DNA of 64,000 nt from Gambelia wislizenii (lineage: Eukaryota; Chordata; Lepidosauria; Squamata; Crotaphytidae), in assembly GCA_030847615.1 (NCBI GenBank), contig JAUMIR010000005.1, positions 112,931,116 to 112,995,115 of the forward strand, written 5' to 3'. The position numbers and the translations under genes are program-made. Position 1 is the stretch's first letter. Each line of letters opens with the position of its first letter. The notes beneath the pieces were generated by a model. The model had not been told where the DNA came from. It ran no database searches and saw nothing but the letters and a program-made list of their open reading frames with translations. This document shows positions 22,189 to 32,092 of this stretch, piece after piece.

Positions 22189-23352
22189 TTAAATAAGTAA
22201 TCCCCCTTCAACCCATTTTCCCCAAATTTCCTGTAAATATGATTTTATTTCCTTCCATTCTGCTTCAAAGTTCTCTAAATTGTTTTCTTTTATGACCTGG
22301 GTAATTTTATCTAAATAAATCAGTTCTACTATCTTAAGGTACCATTCATCTATTGATGGTATACTTTCTTTTTTCCAATGCCTTGCGAAAACTATTCTTG
22401 CTGCCAAAATTAAATTGAATAGTATTCTCTGTTGGGGTTTGGTAACCTCCTCATCTATTATACATAATAAATAACATTCTGGGCACATCTGTAATTGGAT
22501 TTTTAAGATTTTCTCTATTTCTTTATGTATTATAGACCAGTATTTGTATGTTACTTTACATGACCACCAACAGTGATAAAAAGTACCAACCTCTTCTTTA
22601 CATTTCCAACATTTATTTTCATTGTGTTTATATATTCGTGCTAACTTATCGGGTGTTAAATACCACCTGTAAATCATCTTCCAGCAATTTTCCTTCAGAT
22701 CTTGTGAAGCTGTTAGCTTCATGGTTTTATTCCACAGTTTTTCCCATGCTTCCATCATTATTGGATGTTTAATGTTTTGTGCCCATTTTATCATGGGCTC
22801 CTTGATTGTTTCCTCCTCACAGTCCCACTCTAATAATTCTTTGTGGATCCTAGACAAATCTTTCTGCCTTTCCGAGGTCAGTATTTCTTCCATCATTGAG
22901 TTCTTATTCTTATTACCGTATAATTTGATGTCTAATTTTAATTTTTCCCATATTTGTCTATATAACCACCAATGACAAATTATGTGTTGTTCTTTTAGTT
23001 GATCTTGAGTTTTTATTGTTAATTGATTTTTCTTCCAATCTATAAGGTCTTGATATTTTAACCATTTCACACCTGGAATCTGCTCTCTTCTATAAAAGGC
23101 TTCCTGGGGCGATATCCATTTCGGGGTGTTAGACACTATTCTGGCCTTATATTTTTTCCACACCCTTAGTAGAGATCTTCTTATACAGTCGTCATTTATC
23201 TCCTTGTTAACTATGTCCTTATTAAACCACAAATAGGCGTGCCACCCGTATCTCAAATCTTCTCCTTCAATTACTAATATGTCTTCCTTGTCAAGTTTTA
23301 TCCAACTTTTAATCCATTCTAAACAGCAAGCATGGAAATATAATTCGGCCAT
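22189..23352 (-). CDS. L1 ORF2 C-terminal segment (uninterrupted)
   Basis: 387 uninterrupted codons of L1 ORF2 downstream of RT, including the cysteine motif CWKCKEEVGTFYHCWWSCK (C-x2-C ... H ... C) typical of the L1 C-terminal zinc-knuckle-like region. The reading frame ends EGGLLI before the 3' UTR. It cannot make a working protein on its own, because the RT half lies inverted next door. The intact frame suggests a fairly recent insertion. Confidence 0.8.
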   Translation of the reverse strand: MAELYFHACCLEWIKSWIKLDKEDILVIEGEDLRYGWHAYLWFNKDIVNKEINDDCIRRSLLRVWKKYKARIVSNTPKWISPQEAFYRREQIPGVKWLKYQDLIDWKKNQLTIKTQDQLKEQHIICHWWLYRQIWEKLKLDIKLYGNKNKNSMMEEILTSERQKDLSRIHKELLEWDCEEETIKEPMIKWAQNIKHPIMMEAWEKLWNKTMKLTASQDLKENCWKMIYRWYLTPDKLARIYKHNENKCWKCKEEVGTFYHCWWSCKVTYKYWSIIHKEIEKILKIQLQMCPECYLLCIIDEEVTKPQQRILFNLILAARIVFARHWKKESIPSIDEWYLKIVELIYLDKITQVIKENNLENFEAEWKEIKSYLQEIWGKWVEGGLLI

Positions 23353-24582
23353 AAAAAGAGGGAAATTAGGTAAAACACCCGGGCTGGACGGATTATCTAT
23401 GGCTTATTATAAGGCTTTAGAACATCAAATAATCATCCCATTTCAAACATTATTAAATAAGATAAAAGACAAAGGCATGCCAACTTCTTGGAAACAAGCT
23501 CAAATTAGTTTAATACATAAGGAAGGAAGAGACCATCATGATGTAGCCAATTATAGACCTATATCTTTGTTAAACCAAGATTACAAGATATTTACAGATA
23601 TACTAGCACATACATTAAAGTCTGTGTTAACAAGTTGGATAAAGGAAGAGCAGAATGGGTTTCTGCCGAATAGACATATTAAAGAGAATACGAGGACCTT
23701 ACTGAACGCCATAGAATATTATAGAAAACATCCTGATAAAAAGGCCACAGTGATTTTTTTTTGATATTGAGAAAGCGTTTGATAGTGTGAGTTGGCCCCT
23801 GATAATTAAGATCATAGAAAAAAATAAATTGTGGAATGGAATTCACCAAATGGGTCAAAGCCATATACTCAGCTCAAAATGCCACGATAATCATTAATGG
23901 AGAAAACACCAAAAAAAATTGACATATCAAGGGGAACTAGACAAGGCTGCCTGATCTCTCCATTATTATTTATTTTGGTGATGGAATTATTGATTAATAA
24001 CATTAAAAACTCACAAATCAAAGGAATAAAAATCAAGGGAAGGGAGATTAAAATAAGAGCCTATGCAGATGACGTGATGTTAATTATCGATAACCCTGTA
24101 GAAAAGATGGCAGAAATGGTTAAATTATTGAATGAATTCGCAATTATTTCAGGGTTGAAAATAAATAAGAATAAAACAGCGATGCTGGCTTTCAATTTAA
24201 CAAAAACGGAAAAAGAGTAGATTACAGAGATGTCGGGATTTATCTGGGAAAAGAAAATAAAATATTTGGGAATTTCCATCACAAAAAATAATAGCGATTT
24301 AATGAGAAATAATTACCAGAAATTATGGAAAAATATCAAGGAAGATCTGCAGAAATGGTCAGGATTGAAATTAACCCTTTTAGGGAGAATATCAATAATA
24401 AAGATGAAGGTGCTTCCGAAAATGCTCTTCTTCTTCCAGACAATTCCCATTATTAATAATGACAGTATTATATATGAATGGCAAAAAGAAATAACTAGGT
24501 TTATATGGCAGGGAAAAAAGCCAAGAATAAAATTAAAGAACTTACAAGATGTAAAGAGTAGAGGAGGTTTAGGATTACCTAA
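23345..24582 (+). pseudogene. L1 ORF2 reverse transcriptase segment (inverted half)
   Basis: On the plus strand: KTPGLDGLSMAYYK, then ISLIHKEGRDHHDVANYRPI, QNGFLPNRHIKENTRTLLN, then after a frame change at about 23764 DIEKAFDSVSWPL, then RGTRQGCLISPLLFILVMEL, the active site RAYADDVMLII and the thumb to GGLGLPNL. There are two frame breaks, near 23764 and 23890, and a stop near 24218. This is the half inverted by twin priming. Confidence 0.88.
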
Positions 24583-24597
24583 TCTTTTAGTATTCCT

Positions 24598-25298
24598 GAC
24601 CATGGGATCACCCCCAGTATTTCCTTGAATTTATTGAAATCAGCTCTCCTGAAGTCAAGAATGTGTGTCTGACTCTGCCTGGCTTCTCCTTTCCATTGTA
24701 TAACAAACTCCAGGAGAACATGTTCACTCTCACCTAAAGATCCCACCACTTGCACCCCATTAACAAGGTCATCTCTGTTGGTTAGGATCAGATCTAAAAT
24801 AGCTGACCCCCTTGTTGCCTCTTCCACCTTTTGGACCATGAAATTGTCTTCCAGGCAAGTAAGGAATTTGCTAGACCTTGAAGTTTTGGTTGAGTTAGAT
24901 TTCCAGCAAATATCAGGATAGTTGAAGTCTCTCCTTTCTCTGTGTGTGGTCATCTGTTCTAGAAAGGCATCATCCAATTCCTCCATCTGACTTGGGTGTC
25001 TGTAGTAGAGTCCAACAATACCATCCCTGTTGTTTCCCTCCCTTTTCATTTTTATCCAGATGCACTCCACCTGGCTTCCAGTATTGATGTCATGGATCTC
25101 TTCACTGGTATAAATATATCTGACATATAATGCTATTCCTCCTCCTTTCCTGTTTGGCCTGTTTCTCTTATAAAGGTTATGCCCCTCTATTCCTACATTC
25201 CAATCATGTGATGCATCCCACCAGGTTTCAGTAATGCCTATTATATCATATTTGTTTTGTAGTGCTAGGAGTTCAAGTTCATCTTGCTTATTTCCCAT
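24598..25298 (-). pseudogene. CR1 ORF2, apurinic-like endonuclease domain
   Basis: The frame starts at an ATG at 25298, though CR1 ORF2 normally starts slightly upstream. It shows the EN blocks YDIIGITETWWD (catalytic E), GGGIALYVR, IWIKMK, VGLYYRHPS, ILDLILTNRDD and an end block ESEHVLLEFVI. The canonical GDFN catalytic Asp/Asn block reads RRDFNYPDI here: the metal-binding D and the N are kept but G is changed. The frame runs into the L1 at ILKD, and its natural continuation is at 21938. Nicking the target DNA would have been its role. Confidence 0.85.
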
Positions 25299-25491
25299 GC
25301 TCTGTGCATTACTGTAGAGACATCTAAGACCATGTGTTCCCTTTACTTGCTGCCTGTGACAGTTATTTTATTTTATTTTTGCCTCCCACTGTTGGGTCCT
25401 TGTGCTGTTTGCCTTGTTCCCTCTAGGACCATTTGACTATTTTCTCCAACCCTTTTGCCTTCCAGAATACTAACTCGCTCCCCCATATGAC

Positions 25492-26465
25492 TCAGTTTAA
25501 AGCCCTCCTGATCAAATTCTTGAGACTGTAGGCAAAAACGTTTCTGCCAACTGTCGTGAGATGTACCCCATCTCTTGCCAGAAGTCCCCCCTCATGGAAG
25601 TGCAGCCCGTGGTCCAAGAATCCAAATTGTTCTTGGTGACACCATCTATGGAGCCAGTTGTTTACATCGGCTATTTTCCTCTCCCTTCCTGGACCATGCC
25701 CTTCAACTGGCAGAACTGACGAGATGACAACCTGTGCATCCATTTCTTTCAGCTTCCTCCCTAGAGCCTCATAATCTCTTCTGATCTTCGGAAAGCTGTG
25801 CCTTGCAGTATCATTGGTTTGATCATGGATCAAAAGGAAGGAGTAATGATCTATAGGCTTGACAAATCTTGTCAGCCTCTCTGTCACATCACAGATCTTT
25901 GCTCCAGGGAGACAACACACCTCCCGAGACATCTTGTTAGGCCCACAAACCACTGCTTCTGTACCCCACAGCAAGGAGTCCCCCCTACCACACACCTCCC
26001 CCAAAGCTTCACAGGTGCTGTCCCTTGCAGTGGTACTCTCAAGGTCCCCTGGTCTGCCCCTGAACTCTATCCATGCTGTTCTTCCTCATTGTCCTTGATA
26101 AGGGAGAGGGCTTTAAATTGATTCTGTAGCTGCAAGCTGCTTGAAGAATCCCTGGATATTCTTGTTTTGTGTGTGACATTCCTCCAGCTATCTACCTCTT
26201 GTGTCTATGAAGTGACCCTCTCCTCCCCAGCCAGTTCCTCTGTGCGGTCCCCATCCAAGACTGTTCATTCTGTTCTGTCCAGGAAAACCTCTTGCTTACA
26301 AATATGTTAAAGTGTAGCTACCCGTGTCTCCAGCTGCTGGACTTTCTCCTCCAAGAGGGCTACCAACTTGCACTTGGTGCATGTGAAGTTCCCCACATCT
26401 GTAGACAAGAAGACAAACACCCCACAAGTGTTGCAGGTGACTGCAGCAGTCCCCTCAGTGTCCAT
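25492..26465 (-). pseudogene. CR1 ORF1: zinc-finger plus SGNH esterase
   Basis: The minus-strand ATG at 26465 opens a short N-terminal frame with CNTCGVFVF...FTCTKCK, a C-x2-C / C-x2-C zinc finger, followed by a leucine-rich LVALLEEKVQQLE coiled-coil-like run. A stop follows ATL, and there are several breaks over the next 400 bp. The C-terminal frame (25492-26004) carries the SGNH-type esterase: TNDTARHSFPKIRRDYEALG (Asn block) and DGVHLTTVGRNVFA (Asp/His block). The glycine usually preceding TND is replaced (HDQTND), and the serine block is lost in the broken region. Esterase-bearing ORF1 is known in CR1 LINEs. This copy is inactive. Confidence 0.82.
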
Positions 26466-26985
26466 GGTGAGAGCTTTTAGGTAATCTAAGAACTCTTAGG
26501 TAATGCTGAGAACTCTAAGCTGTACTTTTAGGTATGCTGTATTTTTGTTTGGTTACTCAATTTGCACACTGTTAGGCATGTGCCTCAGCAACAAACAGCC
26601 CCTCCCAACAGTTTAAAAAAAATTCAAACTCACCCACTCAAAATGGCTGTCCAGAAGCTGCTCTCCTTCTTCTTCCTGGCAGGAATCTGGCCTGGAAATC
26701 CTCTGCAAGGAGTTATATAGAGCTAGGCTCCCAGCTCCACCCCCAAGTGACTCACAGATGTGACTCACAGAAGCCCTACCCCCTCAGCAACAAGCACACT
26801 CTCCCAAGAGTTTTTTTTTAAAAAAATCAAACTCACAGAAGCTCCACCCCCTCAGCAACAAGTAGCCTTTCCCAACACTTTTTAAAAAATCCAAACTCAC
26901 ACACTCAAAATGGCTGTCCAGAAGCTGCTCTCCTTCTTCTTCCTGGCAGGAATCAAGGCTAGTCACATGCAGGAGGCCTCGATGC
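26466..26985 (-). repeat. CR1 5' UTR with 267-bp tandem repeat
   Basis: The block ccctcagcaacaa...aaaatggctgtccagaagct...ttcttcctggcaggaat occurs at about 26583-26693 and again at 26848-26955, a 267-bp period, with a partial extra copy at 26780-26850. Repeated promoter-like monomers in a LINE leader are plausible here, since the leader drives transcription, but that role is inferred. Confidence 0.7.
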
Positions 26986-27224
26986 AGAGTGACTCTAGCA
27001 GTGGTGGTGGTGTCTGGCTATACAGGCTGGCTGCAGGTATGGACATTGTTCTCCCATGCAGGACCCCTCTGGGTTTTCCCACATAATGTGGATTTTTCTC
27101 TGTGTTTTATTAACATGTTTTAAATGGGTTTACTGTGGCTTCACCCCAGCTTTGCCTTGGGCATTGTCAGGCCTGTCTGGGGATTGAATGGGGCAAGATC
27201 CCTGCACTGTTAGGATGTTTTAAC
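26986..27224. other. Unrecognised sequence
   Basis: No gene or repeat family recognised. Confidence 0.45.
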
Positions 27225-27400
27225 TTTTATATGTTTTTATATAATTTAAAATTATAATGAATATAATTGTTTTTAACCTTTTAACTGTTGTATCTTTTAA
27301 ATTGTTTTTATGTGTTGTGAGCCACTTTGGATCCCAATCTGGGAGAAAGGCAGTATAGAAATGAATCAATCAAACAAATTAATAAATGGGTGCTTCAGGG
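27225..27400 (+). mobile_element. L2-like LINE 3' end
   Basis: A T-rich lead-in (taacttttatatgttttta) followed by gttgtgagccactttggatc, ggagaaaggcagtatagaaa and an ATAAAT-rich end matches the general form of L2-type 3' termini (gccgcc...gggcggtataaataaa). No coding part. Confidence 0.6.
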
Positions 27401-27585
27401 GCAAAAAACACTGTCAAGATGAGTTGCTGCTGCTGCAAAATGCCATTGCTGAGAGGTACTGTGCCCCCCTCCTCATATAGACCAGCCTATAGTCTCTGAT
27501 TCTTAATTTTCTTACTCAGGGTCTAGATTTCCTAAGAGTAGCATGTACAAATCTACACATATTTTTGACTTATATTACATGTGCT

Positions 27586-27664
27586 ACATTATATGTGCAG
27601 TAAAGGAAGCCCTGAGAAATGATACAATCATTTCTCAGGGCTTCCTTTGCTGCAGATATAATGT
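27586..27664. repeat. Long near-perfect hairpin (38-bp arms)
   Basis: The arms at 27586-27623 and 27627-27664 are reverse complements with only two or three mismatches, separated by 3 bases. The stem contains aaaggaagccctgagaaatg. Weaker pairing continues outward by about 40 bp per side, as in a palindromic MITE. No target duplication could be fixed. Transcribed, it would fold into a single long hairpin. Confidence 0.8.
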
Positions 27665-30620
27665 ATGTGTAGTCAGACTTAACTGTGTGTAATTGTTGAC
27701 AGGATTGGGTAAGTATGCATAGGATTTGCTTTTCCTTTATCCTGCACATGCAGTTCCAACTGAGCTCCAAGCTGAGGCCATCACAAGCAGCCTTCTGGAT
27801 TTTTCTTGCAGTTCCTCTTCATTGCTACCATCTGGACTTTCATTTCTCCAATTAACAGACAAGCTTCTGGCATATGTTCAAGGCAGTACATATAAACACT
27901 GGAGGATGTCTCATTTTTTTCTGAAAGAGTCTATCTCTCTCTCAGCAGTTTACAGGGTGTGCTTCAGTCTATTTTGGTGTCATGATATAATCACTACATA
28001 GGGACACTATCACTGTTAATTCTATTATGTCCCGGTACTGCTCAGCACTGAAACTATAGCCTATCGCTGGATGGAAAGCAGGGAATACATGGGAAAGTAT
28101 AATGAACTCAAGAGGGCTACTTTGGAATGCAATCCGGTTCTTGTCTAAAAAAAAATAATAATAACAAGAGCTGAATGGAACTTACTCCCTGAAAGACTAC
28201 ATAGGATTAATTGCCCACATCTATGTGATGTCATCCTGACCCACAACTAACACACACACTCTGTGTGTGTGTGTGTTCTTTTGCTCCCCATTACACACTA
28301 TGGAGAAATATTAACCTGCAGTACAGGATTTTTGTTTCAAGGATTACGAAAGTAACCACAACTGAGTAGAGAATTAGATCAAACTATTTTTAAGCTTGGA
28401 ACATGGAAATAGCATATCACAAGTAAGGATTTTCCCCGTAACATATTACTTGGGGAGGGGGACATGAAGACTTTTTGTTTTGTTTTGTAAAACATAACAT
28501 AACCACTGGTGTCATGTGTTTTTCTGTGTCAAAAATAACAATTGCCCGCTACTTTTTTTTTTTTTTTTTACCCTTCTAAGAGACAAAACTGCTTTAGGTT
28601 GTTGTGGGAAGAGCGCCCCCCCTCACATTTCAAGTGATTTTTTTTACTTTTCAGATGGATTTCTGTTTCTTTAAAAAATAAACTCTTTTTAAAAAGTGTT
28701 TTTAAACTGTATATTAAAAGGCTTTGATATAATTTGACTAATTCAGATTAGTCAAATTATAGTAGTGATGATGGTAGTGGTAGTGATGATGGTGGTGGTA
28801 ACAATAATGAACAACAACAACAACAACAACAACAACAAAAGAACAGCACAATGAGTACTGTTACTCTAAACTGGGCTACCTGCCACCCACATTCCAAGTG
28901 CCTAAATGGCAACCAATGTCATCCATATATAACAGAATCACCAACGCATTAAAGATTCATATTTAAAAGTTTTGCCTTTGAAGAGTATAAAAGCACTACT
29001 GTAACATGTCAATAGGTTTTATAGATATCCATACTTAACTTATGAAAAAGGCTCTGTTTTTCCTCTCCAGGCTTTAAGTATTTTGAGACATTAATTTACC
29101 ACTACAATGTGTACATAGGCTAGATGATGGATGTAATTATCTGAGGAAAAGCACCTGTAAGGGCATTAACTTATTTCACCTATATCACCTATAAGGACTA
29201 TAGGGTCCAAGTTATATTTTAGAAAATAGTATCAAAAAGCTGCCTAAAGTCCCTGAAGGCTGTTCATATTCCAGGTGACCCAAAAGCAATTTTATATAAC
29301 TAGCTTGCACAAATACCAAAATGACATTGTAGCCATCTCACTGGGTTGCATGGAAATAGAACAATTTTCAACAGTTTTTGAACCAAGGTTCATGCAATTG
29401 ATCGAAAAGCCTTCTTTCTCTGCTGTTTGAAATTGTACTATCTAGATAATATTCCCCACTCCTTGATGAAAATATCCCTAACAGTCAAGACACAGATATA
29501 CAGATATGAAAAACCTGGTCTATTCAAAGGAGCCATAGATACAACATATGCTAACCAGGAAAGTAGAAGCTCTGTCAGTTTTTGTCTAGTCACCATAAAT
29601 AGCTAAGTGCTACCCACCTACACACATGAAGATGAACAAGTTCACTTATACATAATGGTTGCACTTACAAGTTCTTAAAGTATTGATTTCTGGAGTCAAA
29701 ATTATGGCTGTACTTTTGAGAATGTGGGGGTGGGGACATTCTATGGCTCTTTTAGCAACAGTATAAAATAATGTAAATAGATTTGTTTTAAATAAAAATA
29801 TTAAGCTCTCATCCCAATGCTATTTTACAGTTGTGGGAACTGGGTCATACTTTAATAGGCTAGACCTACATCCATTCTTTTACCAATAAGCTAGCCAAAA
29901 TATATAGCATTATTTGTACCACTGCAGCAATCTGTATAGAAGAAAGGAGGAAGTGTCATTACTTGTAACTCTATTGCTTGGAGAACAGTTATAACTTGAG
30001 TGTCTCAGATTGATCTTGCACCTCGTATGAATTCTGTCAGGGTTTGTAGATTTCCCAAATATATGAGAAATGGATTTTACAGATGTTAAACAGAAAAGGA
30101 ATCTTAGAGACAAAGTGTATTCAGCCGAGACGACCTTGAAATGTCCAAGCCAATTTGTCCAAGGCCAAATATAAAGGCAGCAGTTAATTAGGATCACCTG
30201 GATAAGATGAGCTCATGGCTAGATCTGATGCACCTGTTGCAATGACTAGGCAATTTCAGAGGCTTGCATCAGCCAATTTGGGTCTATAGAAAACCACGAG
30301 GCTCTGCACAAACAGTAGTGAGATATTCAGTCTGTGGAGTTAGTTGCCAATATTTACTCCTCCTGTCTGCTGTTGTACTTAGTAAACTTCTTTTAACCAA
30401 GAAGTTGTTACTTTGCTGAATCCTTACTACAGATGGAAGTTAGTAAGTGCCTTGCATCACAGTGCTTGTGCTTGAACTCTGCACATGCACTGGAGGATTT
30501 CATTTCATAACCCCTGACAGATATCACAGGTTTAAATGGAGACCATCATGGTCAAGATTAGGGCAAACTTACCAGACTAGTAAGTAGCATGTTTAAATGC
30601 CCATTCTGCACTTTTCTATT
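27665..30620. other. Unrecognised region with small simple repeats
   Basis: About 3 kb with no gene or repeat family that I can name. It contains a short ACAC/TGTG inverted microsatellite (28250-28276), a T run at 28553-28569, a perfect 15-bp-arm hairpin (28728-28761, loop TCAG), a tgatggtggtgg tract (28764-28800) and (CAA)n at 28809-28839. This is the longest stretch without recognisable transposons in the window. Confidence 0.5.
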
Positions 30621-31064
30621 GTTTTTTTTTTAATTTATTTATTTAGATATACAAGCTTACAACATAGCAAAGAGAAATTTCCTCATATCCAGTTACAATC
30701 CTAACAATTTCCCCTCCCTCTTCCTCCCTCTGACTTCCCCTGATTTACTAGCATGAAGCTTTTCTCTCATTTACAAGGTTTTAAACTTCCCTCTCTTCCC
30801 TAATAAAGTATGCCATGTTCTAAATTCCTTATAACCTATCTTCCCACTCTAAAAAAAATTTCATAGTAATTTTGCCATTCTTCTGCTGTTGAATTACCCT
30901 ATTTCTCTTTGTCCCTCCAGATATCAACATCTTTAATATCACACATTATTCAAATTAACTGTCATATTTCCCCGTTTATCCAAGTATTCCATTACCAGCT
31001 TCCATTCTTTATTCAGCTCAGTTGTTTTCCTTTCCTTTATCACTCTTGTCAACTTATCATTATC
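30621..31064 (-). other. L1 3' UTR and poly(A)
   Basis: It follows the end of ORF2 (...GWLDKLNEM then stop at 31065) on the minus strand, is pyrimidine-rich on the plus strand, and ends in a T run that is the poly(A) tail. No gene lies within. Confidence 0.7.
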
Positions 31065-31910
31065 TTACATCTCATTCAGTTTGTCAAGCCATCCTTCAAC
31101 CTCCAGAGCCTCTTTCCTCTTCCAATGAGCAGCGATTTTAAGTCTGGCTGCCATTACTACATATAATAGGATCCTCCAGACTTCTTTTTCAACATGCCTC
31201 TCTAGCCCCGAAGTTATATTTAAAAGATATAACTTTGGGTCCATAGTAAAATTTACGTTTATCATCTTCTGTATTATTCTATGTACTCTTTCCCAGAATT
31301 TTTCAATAATTGGGCACCCCCACCACATGTGGTACAATGACCCTATTTCCTTTTCACACCTCCAGCACTTCTTGTTCTCTAACTTATGGATCTTACTCAG
31401 CCTTGCTGGTGTGAGGTACCACCTATTAGCGATCTTAAAGTAATTTTCTTTCAGATCTTGGCTTGCCGTAAATCGGTTTGTCTTACTCCAAGCATTTTCC
31501 CATTCCTCTAGACTAATTACTTTGCCAATATCTTTCGCCCATTTTATCATTTAATCTTTTATCAGTTCGTTTTCTAATTCTCTCTGCAGTAGTAAGTTAT
31601 AGAATTTTGTTATTTTACCTTAATCCGTAGCCCAGACTATTTTATCAATTTCGTTCTGTTCTTTCACAAAGCCATATTGAGTTTTATCTTCTTTAAATTT
31701 CTCCTCTAGCTGAAGATATCTAAACCAGTTTATCTTAAGCCCCTGTCTCTGTAGTTCCTCTCTCATAAGTATCCTACACTCTTTTTCATTTACCCACTTT
31801 ATCAATTCATTATATTTGGTCCATTCTTCCTCTCTTGTCCATCTGGCTTGAAATGCCTCAACCGGAGACAACCACATTGGAATGCCAGTATAGAATTTCT
31901 GTTTTACATT
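31065..31910 (-). pseudogene. L1 ORF2, C-terminal part (distal to Ngaro insertion)
   Basis: It continues the ORF2 frame from the other side of the inserted element (KIWD | NVKQKFYTGIPMWLSP, the junction codons using the shared ATCC). It covers the post-RT region and the cysteine motif CWRCEKEIGSLYHMWWGC (C-x2-C...H...C). Stops after VWATD (31620) and LIKD (31551) break the frame. The homologous region of the L1 at 22189-23352 is uninterrupted. Confidence 0.88.
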
Positions 31911-32092
31911 ATCCGGCTCCTCGCCTTGCGGCGGAGCCGCTTGGGCAGAGGAGCCGCCTTTGCCGCCGTTTGCGGCTCAGGAGACCCTGTTTTGATCGCA
32001 GGCGGCGTCGCCTGCGACAGAGGTGAGGGGCGGGGCCGGAGGATATAAAAGGCCTCCCGTCCCTCGCCTCCTCCTTCTTTGCTGGCGATCGA
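31911..32092 (+). repeat. Ngaro split direct repeat A1 (5' copy)
   Basis: 182 bp, GC-rich, starting ATCCGGCTCCTCGCCTTGCG and identical by eye to 38093-38274. It can fold: ggctcctcgcc pairs with ggcggagcc, and gcaggcg (31998-32004) pairs exactly with cgcctgc (32009-32015). It carries a GC box (ggggcggggcc) and a TATA box, so it probably contains the promoter. The two copies diverge right after ggcgatcga. Confidence 0.9.
32028..32050 (+). promoter_or_regulatory. GC box plus TATA box promoter in A1
   Basis: The run ggggcggggcc (an Sp1-type GC box, about 32028-32037) is followed by TATAAAA at 32044-32050. The spacing fits a Pol II core promoter with transcription starting near 32075-32080. The same pair occurs in A2 (TATAAAA at 38226-38232). 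Starting inside A1 would lose upstream bases from the transcript. Those are present again in A2, which is how split repeats allow regeneration. Confidence 0.65.

Larger units (their letters stand above)
21954..24582 (-). mobile_element. Twin-primed (5'-inverted) L1 insertion inside CR1
   Basis: TCTTTTAGTATTCCT is present at 21939-21953 and again at 24583-24597, an exact 15-bp target duplication. The minus strand has a poly(A)-like A run next to the left copy. Positions 22189-23352 encode the L1 ORF2 C-terminal part in sense, starting AELYFHACCLEWIKSWIKL. From about 23345 to 24582 the upstream RT part (GKTPGLDGL ... RAYADDVMLI ... RGGLGLPNL) lies on the opposite strand. The two parts abut in the parental protein (LPNL | AELYFHACC), so this is a clean inversion during target-primed reverse transcription. 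Removing the insert and one repeat restores the CR1 frame as SGILKENRPQDGWDF. Confidence 0.92.
19851..26985 (-). mobile_element. Near full-length CR1 LINE, split by an L1
   Basis: The 3' end lies at the left, with the CR1-type terminal caactctacaattctctac on the minus strand, followed inward by the usual 3' UTR. Moving right on the minus strand come the ORF2 C-terminus and RT, an inserted L1 (21954-24582), the ORF2 endonuclease (24598-25298), ORF1 (25492-26465) and a 5' UTR with 267-bp repeats. Most CR1 copies are 5' truncated, so a copy keeping both ORFs and a leader is uncommon. Coding damage is light in ORF2 and heavier in ORF1. Confidence 0.88.

Noticed and set aside
28809..28839. CRISPR-like or coding repeat
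   Set aside because: It is a plain (CAA)n microsatellite in eukaryotic DNA without spacers.
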